Shown here: positions 42,784 to 51,447 of the stretch, one piece after another | How positions within the stretch are numbered: the first letter of the stretch is position 1 | How the letters are laid out: every line of letters begins with the position of its first letter | Assembly (NCBI GenBank): GCA_937895955.1 | Contig: CALAZI010000029.1 | Coordinates: 1 to 64,000, forward strand | DNA from: an uncultured Alphaproteobacteria bacterium | GTDB taxonomy: Bacteria > Pseudomonadota > Alphaproteobacteria > Caulobacterales > Parvularculaceae | Direction: 5' to 3' | Length of the DNA stretch: 64,000 nt | Notes under the pieces: model-generated | Databases searched by the model: none | What the model saw: only the letters and a program-made list of their open reading frames with translations | Told to the model about the DNA's origin: nothing | Position numbers and translations under genes: made by a program

Positions 42784-43755
42784 TCAATATAAGGGCTTAT
42801 CGAGGCTTTTGCGCCATGCGATCGTCCTGGCGATCCCCTCGGCGAGGCTTGTTTTGGGATCATAGCCGAGTTCGGCGCGGGCTTTTGAAATGTCGGCCCA
42901 GGTGCGCTCGACATCGCCCTTCTGCATGCCTTTGAAATTCTTCTTCGCCTCGACGCCGAGCTCTTTTTCAAGCAGCGAAACGAGGGTCATCAGCTCTTCC
43001 GGCCGGTCGTTGCCGAGATTGTAAACGCGATGGAAGTTTTCTTGCGGCCCCGGCGGGCGCGCCGTCGCGGCGAGAACCCCGGCGACGATGTCGTCGATAT
43101 AGGTGAAGTCCCGGCCCATGCGGCCTTCATTGAAAATGTCGATCGCTTCGCCTTTGAGCATTTTCTCGGAGAAGATGAGATAGGCCATGTCGGGCCGTCC
43201 CCAGGGCCCGTATACGGTGAAGAAGCGCAGCCCCGTCAGCGGCATTGAATAAAGCCGAGCGTAAGCGGTCGACATCGCCTCATTCGCCTTTTTCGTCGCG
43301 CCGTAGAACGAGACCGGCGCGTCGGTGCGATCGGTTTCCGCGAAGGGCGTCTTTTCATTGGCGCCGTAGACGGAAGAGGACGAGGCGTAGACGAGATGCG
43401 GGATCTTGAGCCGGCGGCCAAGCTCCAGAACCGACAGATGGCCTTTCAGGTTCGAATGTTCGTAGGCGAACGGGTTCTCGATCGAGTAGCGAACGCCCGC
43501 CTGCGCCGCGAGGTGGATGATCGCGTCAAAAGCGCCGCCGGCCGCGCGGCCGAGCGCATCGGCGTCGGCGATGTCGATTTCGCGGAATGAAAATCCCTTG
43601 CGGCCTGCGAGCCGGTCGAGACGGGCGCGTTTGAGCGATTTGGAATAATACTCATTCAAATTATCAACGCCGACGACTGCGTCGCCGCGCGCGATGAGCG
43701 CCTCGGCGGTTGCGGCGCCGATAAATCCCGCCGCTCCGGTAACCAGAATGCGCAT
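42784..43755 (-). CDS. NAD-dependent nucleotide-sugar epimerase (UDP-glucuronate 4-epimerase type)
   Basis: 323 aa extended short-chain dehydrogenase. NAD site GAAGFIGAA at residues 7-15, the UDP-glucuronate epimerase-like segment NLNEYYSKSLKRARLDRL (31-48), catalytic SSSVYG and Tyr-x3-Lys (FYGATKKANE), and TVYGPWGRPDM. It would supply UDP-galacturonate for envelope polysaccharides or lipids. Last gene of the TetR-PlsC-MFS-epimerase run, 1 nt after the MFS gene. Confidence 0.88.
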   Translation of the reverse strand: MRILVTGAAGFIGAATAEALIARGDAVVGVDNLNEYYSKSLKRARLDRLAGRKGFSFREIDIADADALGRAAGGAFDAIIHLAAQAGVRYSIENPFAYEHSNLKGHLSVLELGRRLKIPHLVYASSSSVYGANEKTPFAETDRTDAPVSFYGATKKANEAMSTAYARLYSMPLTGLRFFTVYGPWGRPDMAYLIFSEKMLKGEAIDIFNEGRMGRDFTYIDDIVAGVLAATARPPGPQENFHRVYNLGNDRPEELMTLVSLLEKELGVEAKKNFKGMQKGDVERTWADISKARAELGYDPKTSLAEGIARTIAWRKSLDKPLY

Positions 43756-43756
43756 G

Positions 43757-45118
43757 TCAGTCCCGCGGTCCCGATTGCAAATCAGCCTGATCGTCCATCG
43801 CCCCTCTTAACATTTCATCATGGAGGCCTTCCGGCAGGGTCCGACGTCTATGCAGCATCAGCGCTGAAATCGCCAGCATGACGGCGCCGACGGCGTAAAA
43901 GGCGAGCGCCGGATCGGCGTTCGAATCCGTTATGACAAAGGTCGAGAGCGATCCCGGAATGGCGAAGACGGCGTTGGCGAAAACGCCGGTCGCCATGATG
44001 CGGGCGCGAATGGGCGCCGGCGCGCGGCGCTGCACCGCCGCCTGAAGGGGCGCGATATAGACGCCCATCAGCGCCGAGGTGCCGATGAAGAGGGCGACAA
44101 GCAAAAGGCCGGGCGGCGTCAGGAAGAGGTCGGCGATGGTGAACACCTGGCCCGCCGGCGCCGCGGCGAGCGGCGTCATGCCGGCGAGAAGGAAAGAAAG
44201 CAGTCCGGCGCCGAAGACGGAGAATGTTGAAAAACCGAGGCCCGACCGCCCGCGCGCAACGCGCGCGGCGCACATCGCGCCGAGCCCCGCGCCGATCGCG
44301 AAAAGCCCGTTCAGCGCCGTCGCGACATAGGCGTCGGCGTTCAGGGAATCGCGTGCGTAAAGCGGCGTGATCACCGTCACCGCGGTTGAAAGAAAGAAAA
44401 AGGCGGCGACGCCGATCAGCGGCGGCGCGACGCCGCGCGAGGATCGGACAAAGCCGACCATGGCGCGGATCTGGCCGGGCCAGTTTAGGCTGATCTTGAG
44501 ATCGGGATCGTTGGGCGCCGCGCGCAGCGTTCGCAAGGCGGCGAGCCAGCCGATCGTCGAGGCGGCGATGAGAACTGCGCCGACCAGCATCCGCCCGTCT
44601 TCGCGCACGATCAGTCCGCCGCCGACCATGTAGCCGAAGAGAATGAAGGAGTAGAGCCCGGCATTGCAAAGCCCGTTGCCGCGAACGAGCTCGTCGGCGG
44701 CGAGATATTTCGGCATCGCGCTTGTGCGCACGGGCGAGAAAAACGCCGACTGCGCGCCCATCGCGAACAGCATGGCGATGGCGATGGCGCCTTCGCCGCT
44801 CATGAACGCCGCGGCGGCGACGAGCATTAATATGATCTCGACGAATTTCGTGCGGCGAAACATCATCGATGTTTCGTATTTGTCGGCGAGCTGGCCGGAC
44901 AGCGGCGAAAACATCATGATGGCGATCGGCAGGAGCGCGCCGATAAACGGCATGGCGTTGTCGGAATCGCCAAAAGCCGGCGTCTTGATGACGCCGTAGG
45001 GAATGCCGATCAGCAGGGATTGCCGCAGCACATTGTCTGCGAAGGCGCCGAAGGACAGCGCGACCCACATCGGCCAGAAACGGCGCTGGGTGAAAAGCGA
45101 GGGCGATCGCCTTGTCAC
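43757..45118 (-). CDS. MFS transporter, LplT-like
   Basis: 453 aa, 12 predicted membrane helices. The N-terminus RRFWPMWVALSFGAFADNVLRQSLLIGIPYG and PLSGQLADKYETSMMFRRTKFVEI resemble the lysophospholipid transporter LplT and related Major Facilitator proteins. The neighbouring acyltransferase supports a role in lysophospholipid uptake and re-acylation, as in LplT-Aas, though here the enzyme is a separate PlsC-type protein. GTG start at 45118, 2 nt after the plsC stop. Confidence 0.8.
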   Translation of the reverse strand: MTRRSPSLFTQRRFWPMWVALSFGAFADNVLRQSLLIGIPYGVIKTPAFGDSDNAMPFIGALLPIAIMMFSPLSGQLADKYETSMMFRRTKFVEIILMLVAAAAFMSGEGAIAIAMLFAMGAQSAFFSPVRTSAMPKYLAADELVRGNGLCNAGLYSFILFGYMVGGGLIVREDGRMLVGAVLIAASTIGWLAALRTLRAAPNDPDLKISLNWPGQIRAMVGFVRSSRGVAPPLIGVAAFFFLSTAVTVITPLYARDSLNADAYVATALNGLFAIGAGLGAMCAARVARGRSGLGFSTFSVFGAGLLSFLLAGMTPLAAAPAGQVFTIADLFLTPPGLLLVALFIGTSALMGVYIAPLQAAVQRRAPAPIRARIMATGVFANAVFAIPGSLSTFVITDSNADPALAFYAVGAVMLAISALMLHRRRTLPEGLHDEMLRGAMDDQADLQSGPRD

Positions 45119-45120
45119 GG

Positions 45121-45897
45121 TCAGCGCGCCCCCTCTGCGGTTTTCTTGCGCGGTTTCGGATCGGGCAGGGGCGGCGCAAGCGCTTGCGCGTCCGCGCGGC
45201 CGACAAGCTCCAATGACCGGCGTTCGATGGTTTCTTCAAGGTGCGCCATGAAGGTTTCCTTGCTGAGCCCCGGCTCAATCGGGTCGAGAAATTCGATGAC
45301 CGCTTCGCCCGAGGTCAGGCGCCAGTCCTGTTGCGGCCATCTGAGGCCGAGATTGGTGGCGACGGGAACGGCCGGACAGCCATAGGCGGCGTACATGTGA
45401 TAGACGCCCTTCTTGTAGCGGTAGCGTTCGCCGATCGGCGCGAGATGGCCTTCCGGATAGATGAGAATGCGGCGGTTTTCACGCGACGCCTTTTTGAGCT
45501 CATCATCGACAAGGCGCGCGCGGGCGTAGGCGCCGCCGCAATTGTCGACGACGATCGCGCCCATCTTTCGCAGGATGCCGCCGAGCAGCGGAAATTTTTC
45601 AAGATGATCGCCGGTGACGAAAGCGAGATCGTAAAATTGCGAGAACATGACGATGCCGTCGCCCCAGCTCTGGTGCTTGGCGGCGATGATGCAAGGCCCG
45701 TCAGGCAGGCGTTCCTTGCCGATCACCCTCACTTTGACGCCGGCGATGACGCGCATCCAGAATTGCATGACGCGCGTATAGGCGAATATCCAGGCCATGA
45801 TCGGTTTGCGGCTCGGGATCAGGATCATCGGCGCCGCCGTCAAGGCGAAGAAGATCGACGTAAGCCAATAGGCGATCTGAAAGAGAATGCTGCGCAT
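45121..45897 (-). CDS. 1-acyl-sn-glycerol-3-phosphate acyltransferase (PlsC family)
   Basis: 258 aa phospholipid acyltransferase with an N-terminal membrane segment. The H-x4-D motif is AKHQSWGD, and block III reads YPEGHLAPIG where most family members have PEGTR. The glycerol-phosphate-binding block is therefore altered, which could mean another acceptor, for example a lysophospholipid. The C-terminus is Pro/Lys-rich. It lies between the TetR gene (15 nt) and the LplT-like transporter (2 nt). Confidence 0.87.
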   Translation of the reverse strand: MRSILFQIAYWLTSIFFALTAAPMILIPSRKPIMAWIFAYTRVMQFWMRVIAGVKVRVIGKERLPDGPCIIAAKHQSWGDGIVMFSQFYDLAFVTGDHLEKFPLLGGILRKMGAIVVDNCGGAYARARLVDDELKKASRENRRILIYPEGHLAPIGERYRYKKGVYHMYAAYGCPAVPVATNLGLRWPQQDWRLTSGEAVIEFLDPIEPGLSKETFMAHLEETIERRSLELVGRADAQALAPPLPDPKPRKKTAEGAR

Positions 45898-45912
45898 GGA
45901 TTGTTTTTCCGA

Positions 45913-46530
45913 TCAGCGCTCGCCCGCGCGCATGGCGCCGAGCGCGGCGACGACAAGATCGGCGGCGTATTGCGACAGCGGCCCCTCAAGGCGTCCGTAA
46001 TGAATTTGCAACGCCGTCTGCAAGACGAGGCCGAGCGCGAGGCCGGCGACGAAGCCCGCATCGCCGCGCGCGATCTCGCGCCGTTTCATCGCCGCGCTGA
46101 CAATGTCCTCGATCGCCTCGACCGGATTGTCGACATCCTCCGGCGAGGGCAGGAACCGATGCGTGTAGAGTAGATGAAACGCGAATAGGGGAAAGTTCTC
46201 ATCCGCCGTCGCGCAATAGGCGTCGATGACGGCGCCCGTCTGTTCGGCGATGCCGCGCTTTGACCGCGCCGCCTCGCGGATAAGCCCGGCGAGGCGCGCG
46301 TGAATGCGGAAGAACATTTCCGCGGCGAGTTCGTCCTTGGAATCGAAATGGCGATAGATCGCGCCTTCCGAAACGCCGGCGGCCCTGGCGATTTCCCGCG
46401 TCGTCGCGGCGTCGACCCCGCGTTCGACGAAAAGGGCGAGCGCCGCCGCCTCGATCCGCTCCCTCGTTGAAAGCTCGGGGGGCGAAAACCCGCTCCCGGT
46501 CTCTTTCCTCGCCGCGCCGCGCGCCGCCAT
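45913..46530 (-). CDS. TetR-family transcriptional regulator
   Basis: 205 aa repressor. The N-terminal HTH is TRERIEAAALALFVERGVDAATTREIARAAGVSEGAIYRHFDSKDELAAEMF, about residues 21-72. ATG at 46530 follows AGGAGG by 5 nt; a GTG 30 nt upstream lies inside the operator. A palindrome directly upstream suggests autoregulation. As first gene of the PlsC-MFS-epimerase run it probably controls this lipid/envelope operon; the ligand may be a fatty acid or lipid. Confidence 0.88.
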   Translation of the reverse strand: MAARGAARKETGSGFSPPELSTRERIEAAALALFVERGVDAATTREIARAAGVSEGAIYRHFDSKDELAAEMFFRIHARLAGLIREAARSKRGIAEQTGAVIDAYCATADENFPLFAFHLLYTHRFLPSPEDVDNPVEAIEDIVSAAMKRREIARGDAGFVAGLALGLVLQTALQIHYGRLEGPLSQYAADLVVAALGAMRAGER

Positions 46531-46547
46531 GCCCGCCTCCTGAAGTA

Positions 46548-46564
46548 AGTGAGCGTTCACTCAC
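46548..46564. promoter_or_regulatory. Predicted TetR operator
   Basis: Overlapping palindromes AGTGA-gcgt-TCACT (46548-46561) and GTGAG-N6-CTCAC (46549-46564) lie 18 nt upstream of the TetR start. The TGAGTGAACG-type sequence is common for operators of TetR regulators of lipid and efflux genes. Binding would block transcription of the operon. Confidence 0.6.
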
Positions 46565-46974
46565 ATACGGGCGGGCGCGCGGAAAGTCAAGCCGCGTGGG
46601 GGGATAGGGAGGCCGGGGTGTGAGGAATGGGGGCATGGCGTCTCCGCTCCCGATTGCCGGAGAGAGGGGGGCCGCGTCTCGTTTCGGCGTGAATTCGCCT
46701 TCTGCGCGAAAGCGCGAACCGAAATACGTTTTTTCAGCCGCTTGAATGATTGCGACGACGCGCCATGTCATTTTGCGTGCGGTAAAACCCGCGTGGGCTC
46801 TTTGACAAGTGAATCAAACGGGGAACGGAACACCCAATTCGCGCGAATTCTTAATATACGGATTATCCGGCGGAAAACGCTGAACCCCGCATGAAACCTC
46901 GGATGAAGCTCAGGGCCGCGGCGGGGAAAATCCGGCTTGTACGGACAATATTCAACCGTCGAGGGAAATACATT
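46565..46974. other. Intergenic region with a boxA-like sequence
   Basis: About 410 nt between the TetR operator and the 3' end of the crotonase gene. No coding frame with recognisable features. GGCTCTTTGACA at 46796-46807, continuing AGTGAAT, strongly resembles the boxA antitermination element of rRNA leaders, but no rRNA gene is near. The part from 46740 to 46975 is AT-richer than the flanks. Possibly a small RNA or a remnant; nothing definite. Confidence 0.4.
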
Positions 46975-47751
46975 CTAGGATTTGTTGATGAAGGCGTCGA
47001 CGCCGGCGGCGGTCTCGTCCTCCATCATGTTCGCGGCCATCACCTCGCAGGCGTAGGAATAGGCCTCATCGAGCGGCATTTGCCGTTGGCGCGCGAACAT
47101 CGCCTTGCCGTAGCGGATGGCGGCCGGCGTCTTTGACATGATGAGCGCGGCCTTGGCGGCGACGAGGGCGTCAAGCTCTCCCTCCGCCGCCGTATCATTG
47201 ACAAGGCCCCAGTCTTTCGCCGTCGCCGCGTCGATGAAGCGCCCGGTGACGAGCATGTCGAAGGCGCGTTTGGCGGAAACATTTCGCGACAGCGCGACCG
47301 CCGGCGTTGAACAGAAAAGCCCCAGATTGACGCCCGACACCGCAAAGCGCGCATTATCCGCCGCAAACGCAAGATCGCAGGCGGCGACGAGCTGACATCC
47401 TGCGGCGGTCGCTACCCCTTGCACGCGCGCGATCACGGGAACGGGCGCGGCGTTGATCGCCATCATCACGTCGGAACATTGCGCGAAAAGACGGCGGTAG
47501 TAATCAAGGCTCGGCGCGCCGCGCATTTCCTTCAGATCGTGCCCGGCGCAGAACGCCTTGCCGGCGGCGGCGATGACGACGCAGCGCGCGCGCTCGTCCT
47601 TCGCGATATCGCCCAGTTCTTTTTTGAGCGCGGCGAGCAGCGCCTCCGACAGGGCGTTATATTGGCGCGGGCGATTGAGCGTCAGCGTGATGAGGCCCTT
47701 GTCATCCTCGCGCAGCAAGACGGGTTCGCCGCCGGATCTGTCGCTCTGCAT
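46975..47751 (-). CDS. Enoyl-CoA hydratase/isomerase (crotonase) family protein, ECHDC3-like
   Basis: 258 aa crotonase-fold protein. The oxyanion-hole strand GKAFCAGHDLKEM and the ATAAGCQLVAACDLAFA segment are typical. Both catalytic glutamates of hydratases seem replaced: the first falls at Gly in AVSGVNLGLFCSTPAVALSR, and the second at Asp in RAFDMLVTG. The GLFCSTP signature is that of the ECHDC3 subgroup, whose activity is unclear. So a CoA-ester role is likely, but not a standard beta-oxidation hydratase. Stands alone; 71 nt downstream of the membrane protein gene. Confidence 0.82.
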   Translation of the reverse strand: MQSDRSGGEPVLLREDDKGLITLTLNRPRQYNALSEALLAALKKELGDIAKDERARCVVIAAAGKAFCAGHDLKEMRGAPSLDYYRRLFAQCSDVMMAINAAPVPVIARVQGVATAAGCQLVAACDLAFAADNARFAVSGVNLGLFCSTPAVALSRNVSAKRAFDMLVTGRFIDAATAKDWGLVNDTAAEGELDALVAAKAALIMSKTPAAIRYGKAMFARQRQMPLDEAYSYACEVMAANMMEDETAAGVDAFINKS

Positions 47752-47822
47752 TTCCTCGCCCTTCCGTTTTCCCGATCGCTCGCAAATCTAGGCGCGCCCC
47801 GGCGATGCGCAAAGCCGGCGCG

Positions 47823-48854
47823 CTATTTCTTCAGCAATTCGCGCTGGACGATGAAAAAGCCGATCGCCAGCGGCAGGAACAGCGTCAGTCCGCGATAGAT
47901 GACGCCGCCGGCGAACGCCGCCTCGACGCCGAGGCCGAGCGCGGCGAGAGCGGCGAGAAGCCCCGCCTCGAACGAGCCCAATCCCATCGGCGTCGGCGCG
48001 ATCGTCGCGGCGAGCGAGGCGAGGCTGACCGCAATGATTGCGGTTGAAAAGGGAACGCCGCCGCCGAGCGCCTGGAACGCGATCCATAAGGTGACGGCGT
48101 CAAGCAGGCGCGCAATCGCCTGCAGGAAGAGACAGAACGCGAAGAGGCCGCGATCGACATAGATCAGCTTGAAGGCGTGCGCCGCGGTCCCGCGCGCGGT
48201 TTTTAGGCGCTCCGATCCGGCGGGAGCGCGCGATTGCGAGGCGAGAAAGAGCGCCGCGATGACGAACAGCAAAAGGATGGAGGCGATAGCGAAATAATGA
48301 AGGTCGGCGACATTGACGGAAAATTGGTCAAGCGGTCCGCCGGCGAAGAAAAGCCATCCGAGCGCGCTCGCCGCAAAGAGGATGAAGGCGAGGATGAAGG
48401 ATGTCGCGCCGAAAACGAAGGCGGTGAAGGCGTCAGCGCCGGCGACGCCGCGCCGTATCAGCGCGTGAATGAAAAAGACCGCGCCCGACACGCCGGCCGA
48501 CGGGATCGCCTGATCGGCGAAAAGCTTGCCGAGGGTGAGAAGAAAGAGGCTGCGCCTTGGAACCGCGCTTTTGCGCCGCGCGAGAACGAGCCCCCAGACG
48601 AGCGCCTGCGTCGCAAAGGCGAGGACCTGCGCGACAAGGGCGAGCAGGATCCAAAAGGGATCGGCGTTCGCCGCAAGCCGCGCGAAATCCTCAAGATCGC
48701 CGATATGAAACACAAAGGCGAAAAGCGCAACGAGCGCGACCGCGCCGACAATAAGCCCCGCAAGACGCGGCCGCTTGGCGCGCAAGGGGACTGGCGTCGC
48801 CGCGCCGTCTTCCAAAGCTGTTTTCGTCACCGCAAACGCCCTCGCATCACTCAT
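47823..48854 (-). CDS. Lysylphosphatidylglycerol synthase TM region-like (UPF0104/YbhN) protein
   Basis: 343 aa polytopic protein with about eight membrane helices. The family pattern is visible: FFADQAIPSAGVSGAVFFIHALIRRG-like loop (residues ~110-135) and the C-terminal APTPMGLGSFEAGLLAALAALGL with VIYRGLTLFLPLAIGFF. It equals the flippase/integral part of MprF without the soluble aminoacyl transferase, so it may move lipids or hopanoid/glycolipid derivatives. ATG at 48854; a GTG three codons earlier also exists. Confidence 0.82.
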   Translation of the reverse strand: MSDARAFAVTKTALEDGAATPVPLRAKRPRLAGLIVGAVALVALFAFVFHIGDLEDFARLAANADPFWILLALVAQVLAFATQALVWGLVLARRKSAVPRRSLFLLTLGKLFADQAIPSAGVSGAVFFIHALIRRGVAGADAFTAFVFGATSFILAFILFAASALGWLFFAGGPLDQFSVNVADLHYFAIASILLLFVIAALFLASQSRAPAGSERLKTARGTAAHAFKLIYVDRGLFAFCLFLQAIARLLDAVTLWIAFQALGGGVPFSTAIIAVSLASLAATIAPTPMGLGSFEAGLLAALAALGLGVEAAFAGGVIYRGLTLFLPLAIGFFIVQRELLKK

Positions 48855-48976
48855 GGCGCACATTCTGGGCCGAAATTCCCCCGCCGCCCAGAGGGGGCGA
48901 GACGCTTGAAAATGGGGCGTCGGCCGCCCATGTCCAAAAAATGCGCCGGATGAGATAGGCGTTTTCGGCCCCTTGT

Positions 48977-48990
48977 TTGATCTCCATCAA
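48977..48990. promoter_or_regulatory. Perfect FNR-type box upstream of the universal stress protein
   Basis: TTGAT-CTCC-ATCAA is an exact match to the FNR/FixK/Anr consensus TTGAT-N4-ATCAA. It is centred about 64 nt upstream of the usp start codon, a fitting place for activation under low oxygen. The divergent membrane protein gene starts 123 nt away on the other side and could share it. Confidence 0.75.
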
Positions 48991-49047
48991 GCGCTCCGCC
49001 GCAAAAAGCGGCGAAAATGTCATTCGCGTTGAAAGGGAGCGCGCGCC

Positions 49048-49920
49048 ATGGCCGTCAAGAAAATCTTCGTTCCGCTGCAAAACGCCGCTAACGCCGAAAC
49101 GGCGCTGAAGGCCGCGATCGCCATTGCGCGGCGGCACAAGGCGCATATCGACGCCTTGCACATTCGTCAGCGTCCGAACGTTCCAGCGGGCGGCTATTAT
49201 CCGGTCGGCGTCATCTTCGTCGATGATCATCTCGCCGAATTGAAAGAAGCGCTCGAAGCGGAAGCCGCAAAACTCAAAGAAATCTTCGATCGCGTGATGA
49301 AGAAAGAAGGCGTGGCGGCCGTCGCATCGGCCGCCCATCGCGACGACGCGGGCGCGACCGCCTCCTGGCGCGACAAGCCGGGCGTTCTGCCGTTTGATCT
49401 GTCGGCCGCCGCGCGCGTCGCCGACATCGTCGTTTTCGGCCGCGGCGGCGCCGATCTCGGCTATCCGGACGCCAATCTGATTGAGGAAGCGATCTTTCAG
49501 TCGGGCCGACCGGTCGTCGTCGTTCCGCCGGAGACGTTCGAAAGAACGCCGCGACGCATTCTCGTCGCCTGGAACGGCGGGCGCGAGGCGGCGCGCGCGC
49601 TCGCCGCCGCGATGCCGCTCTTTGAGGAAACCGACGCCGCGCTGGTTCTTTCGATCGGCGATATTCCCGCCGATCTTGAAGGGCCGGAGAAGGCGGCCGA
49701 GCTACTCCGCCTGCACGGCGTCAAGGCGGAAGCCAAACGCCTCGCGAATGAAGGCGCGGGTTCGGCCGAGGACGATCTTCTCAAGACGGCGGATCAATGG
49801 AACGCCGATCTGATCGTCATGGGCGCCTATTCGCATTCGCGCTGGCGCGAGCTGGTGCTCGGCGGCTTTACCCGCCGGCTGTTGAAACAGTCGAGCTATC
49901 CGCTCCTGCTCGCGCATTAG
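49048..49920 (+). CDS. Tandem-domain universal stress protein
   Basis: 290 aa, two UspA domains (about 1-145 and 150-290). The first begins KKIFVPLQNAANAETALKAAIAIARRHKAHIDALHI; the second begins RRILVAWNGGREAARALAAAMPLF and ends with the GAYSHSRWRELVLGGFTRRLL nucleotide-binding region. Such tandem Usp proteins are widely induced by oxygen limitation. Here a perfect FNR box stands upstream. ATG with GGGAG ribosome site. Confidence 0.9.
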   Translation: MAVKKIFVPLQNAANAETALKAAIAIARRHKAHIDALHIRQRPNVPAGGYYPVGVIFVDDHLAELKEALEAEAAKLKEIFDRVMKKEGVAAVASAAHRDDAGATASWRDKPGVLPFDLSAAARVADIVVFGRGGADLGYPDANLIEEAIFQSGRPVVVVPPETFERTPRRILVAWNGGREAARALAAAMPLFEETDAALVLSIGDIPADLEGPEKAAELLRLHGVKAEAKRLANEGAGSAEDDLLKTADQWNADLIVMGAYSHSRWRELVLGGFTRRLLKQSSYPLLLAH

Positions 49921-49966
49921 GGGCGGGCGTATTGCGGCGTGGACGGCGCGCGCGGAATCTGGTCCG

Positions 49967-50389
49967 ATGCGCATCGTGCGAACATCCGACTTCAACATCG
50001 CCGTGCGCGTCTATTATGAAGACACCGATTTCTCGGGCGTCGTTTATCACGCGCGCTATTTGCATTTCTTCGAGCGCGGGCGCACCGAGGCGCTCAGAAC
50101 GCTCGGCGTGTCGCATGCGGAGCTGTTATCGCGCGACGAGCCGCTCGCCTTTGCGGTGCGGAAAATGACGACGGAATGGATTTCCCCCGCGCGCATCGAC
50201 GATCTTCTCGACGTGACGACGCGGTTTCGCGAGATCAGGGGCGCGCGCATGATGATCGATCAGGAAATCCGCCGCGGCGAAACGCCGATCGCCCGCGCCG
50301 CGGTTGAAGCGGCGTGCATGAATTTGGCCGGAAAGCCGCGTCGCCTGCCGGCGGCGCTTGCCGCGCGATTTGACGGAGAAAACGATTAG
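49967..50389 (+). CDS. ybgC: Tol-Pal-associated acyl-CoA thioesterase YbgC
   Basis: 140 aa hot-dog thioesterase. The active-site segment VRVYYEDTDFSGVVYHARYLHFFERGRTEAL carries the YEDTD aspartate and is nearly diagnostic of YbgC. In most proteobacteria ybgC directly precedes tolQ; here four genes intervene before tolQ at 55015. Its stop overlaps the convergent CadC-like gene by 4 nt. Confidence 0.92.
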   Translation: MRIVRTSDFNIAVRVYYEDTDFSGVVYHARYLHFFERGRTEALRTLGVSHAELLSRDEPLAFAVRKMTTEWISPARIDDLLDVTTRFREIRGARMMIDQEIRRGETPIARAAVEAACMNLAGKPRRLPAALAARFDGEND

Positions 50390-51258
50390 GCGGTTTTCGC
50401 CGTCTTCTTTTTCAACCGGCCGATTTCAGCGAGAAAACTATTGAGCGTCGATTGCAAGCCGGGGCCGACGCCGTCGTCCTCAACCGGAACGGTCGACGTC
50501 CAGATGATCGACCAGTCGCGCCCGTCGACCGCGTTGAGGACGACATAGGGCGCGCCGGCGTCGGTCACGACCTTGCCGCTGAGATGATAGATGACGGTCT
50601 CGCGCCCGAATAGGCGTTCAAGCGCCTTGTTGGTTTTCCATGACGCGCCGTCGTTGAAATCGCGGATCAGGACCGAATCGCCCGCTTTCGAAAGATGGTC
50701 GGCGGAAAATTCGCCGGCGGTCGCCGCAAGCGCCTGCAGCCGTTCGTCGCCGCTGGCGTTTTCTATTGTGTTGATCGTGATGATGGTGCGCGCCTCGCCG
50801 ACCGGGGACGCGCGCAGGGCGAAAAGCCCGGCCATGACGATTCCGAGTGCGGCGAGGGCGAGAGCTGAGATGCGCGCCGCGCGGCCGCTGAGAACGGAAC
50901 CGCGCTCTGAGGCTTCGGTTGCGGTCGCCGGCCCGTCTTCGGCGAGCAGGCGATAGCCGCGTTTTGAGACTGTCTCGATGAAGCGGGGGGCGCGCGCGTC
51001 GTCGCCGAGTTCTTTTCGCAAGTTCGAAATGACGACCGCGACCGTATTGTCGCTGAGCCGGCGCCCCTGCCAGACCGCGGCGACGATCTCTTCCTGCGAG
51101 ACGACCTCGCCGCGCCGCCGGCACAAGAGTTCGAGGAGGCGCGCGGCGCGAAACTCAAGGCTGCGCGCCTCGCCGTTGCGAAGAAGCGCGTTGCGCGCAG
51201 GGTCGAAGCGCCACGCGCCGACCTCATGAATCTCGCAATCTTTTTCCGGGCCGGCCAT
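50386..51258 (-). CDS. CadC/ToxR-like membrane-bound winged-helix regulator
   Basis: 290 aa one-component regulator. A cytoplasmic OmpR-type winged helix (residues 8-108; AARLLELLCRRRGEVVSQEEIVAAVW, DNTVAVVISNLRKELGDD, ETVSKRGYRLLAE), one membrane helix (ISALALAALGIVMAGLFAL, about 133-152) and a ~135-residue periplasmic domain (TIITINTIENASGDERLQALAA ... LSGKVVTDAGAPYVVLNAVD), resembling the TolB-N-like fold found in CadC proteins. It is divergent from the two secreted-protein genes at 51448-53654, which are its obvious candidate targets. The stimulus is unknown. Confidence 0.85.
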   Translation of the reverse strand: MAGPEKDCEIHEVGAWRFDPARNALLRNGEARSLEFRAARLLELLCRRRGEVVSQEEIVAAVWQGRRLSDNTVAVVISNLRKELGDDARAPRFIETVSKRGYRLLAEDGPATATEASERGSVLSGRAARISALALAALGIVMAGLFALRASPVGEARTIITINTIENASGDERLQALAATAGEFSADHLSKAGDSVLIRDFNDGASWKTNKALERLFGRETVIYHLSGKVVTDAGAPYVVLNAVDGRDWSIIWTSTVPVEDDGVGPGLQSTLNSFLAEIGRLKKKTAKTA

Positions 51259-51447
51259 GGCCCGCTTTTAGGGCCTCGCTCTGAAAAGGGCCAGACCGCC
51301 TGAGTTTAGCGCCTTCGGAAGAAATTCTTGAGGATTTCTTTAAACCGCTCGCGCCGCGCGGCCGGTTAGTCTGGCGCTCTCCATCGCGGCGGACGAGGGG
51401 ACGGCGACCGCCATCATCATCCGTTTTCGAACAAGGACTGCGCCCTC

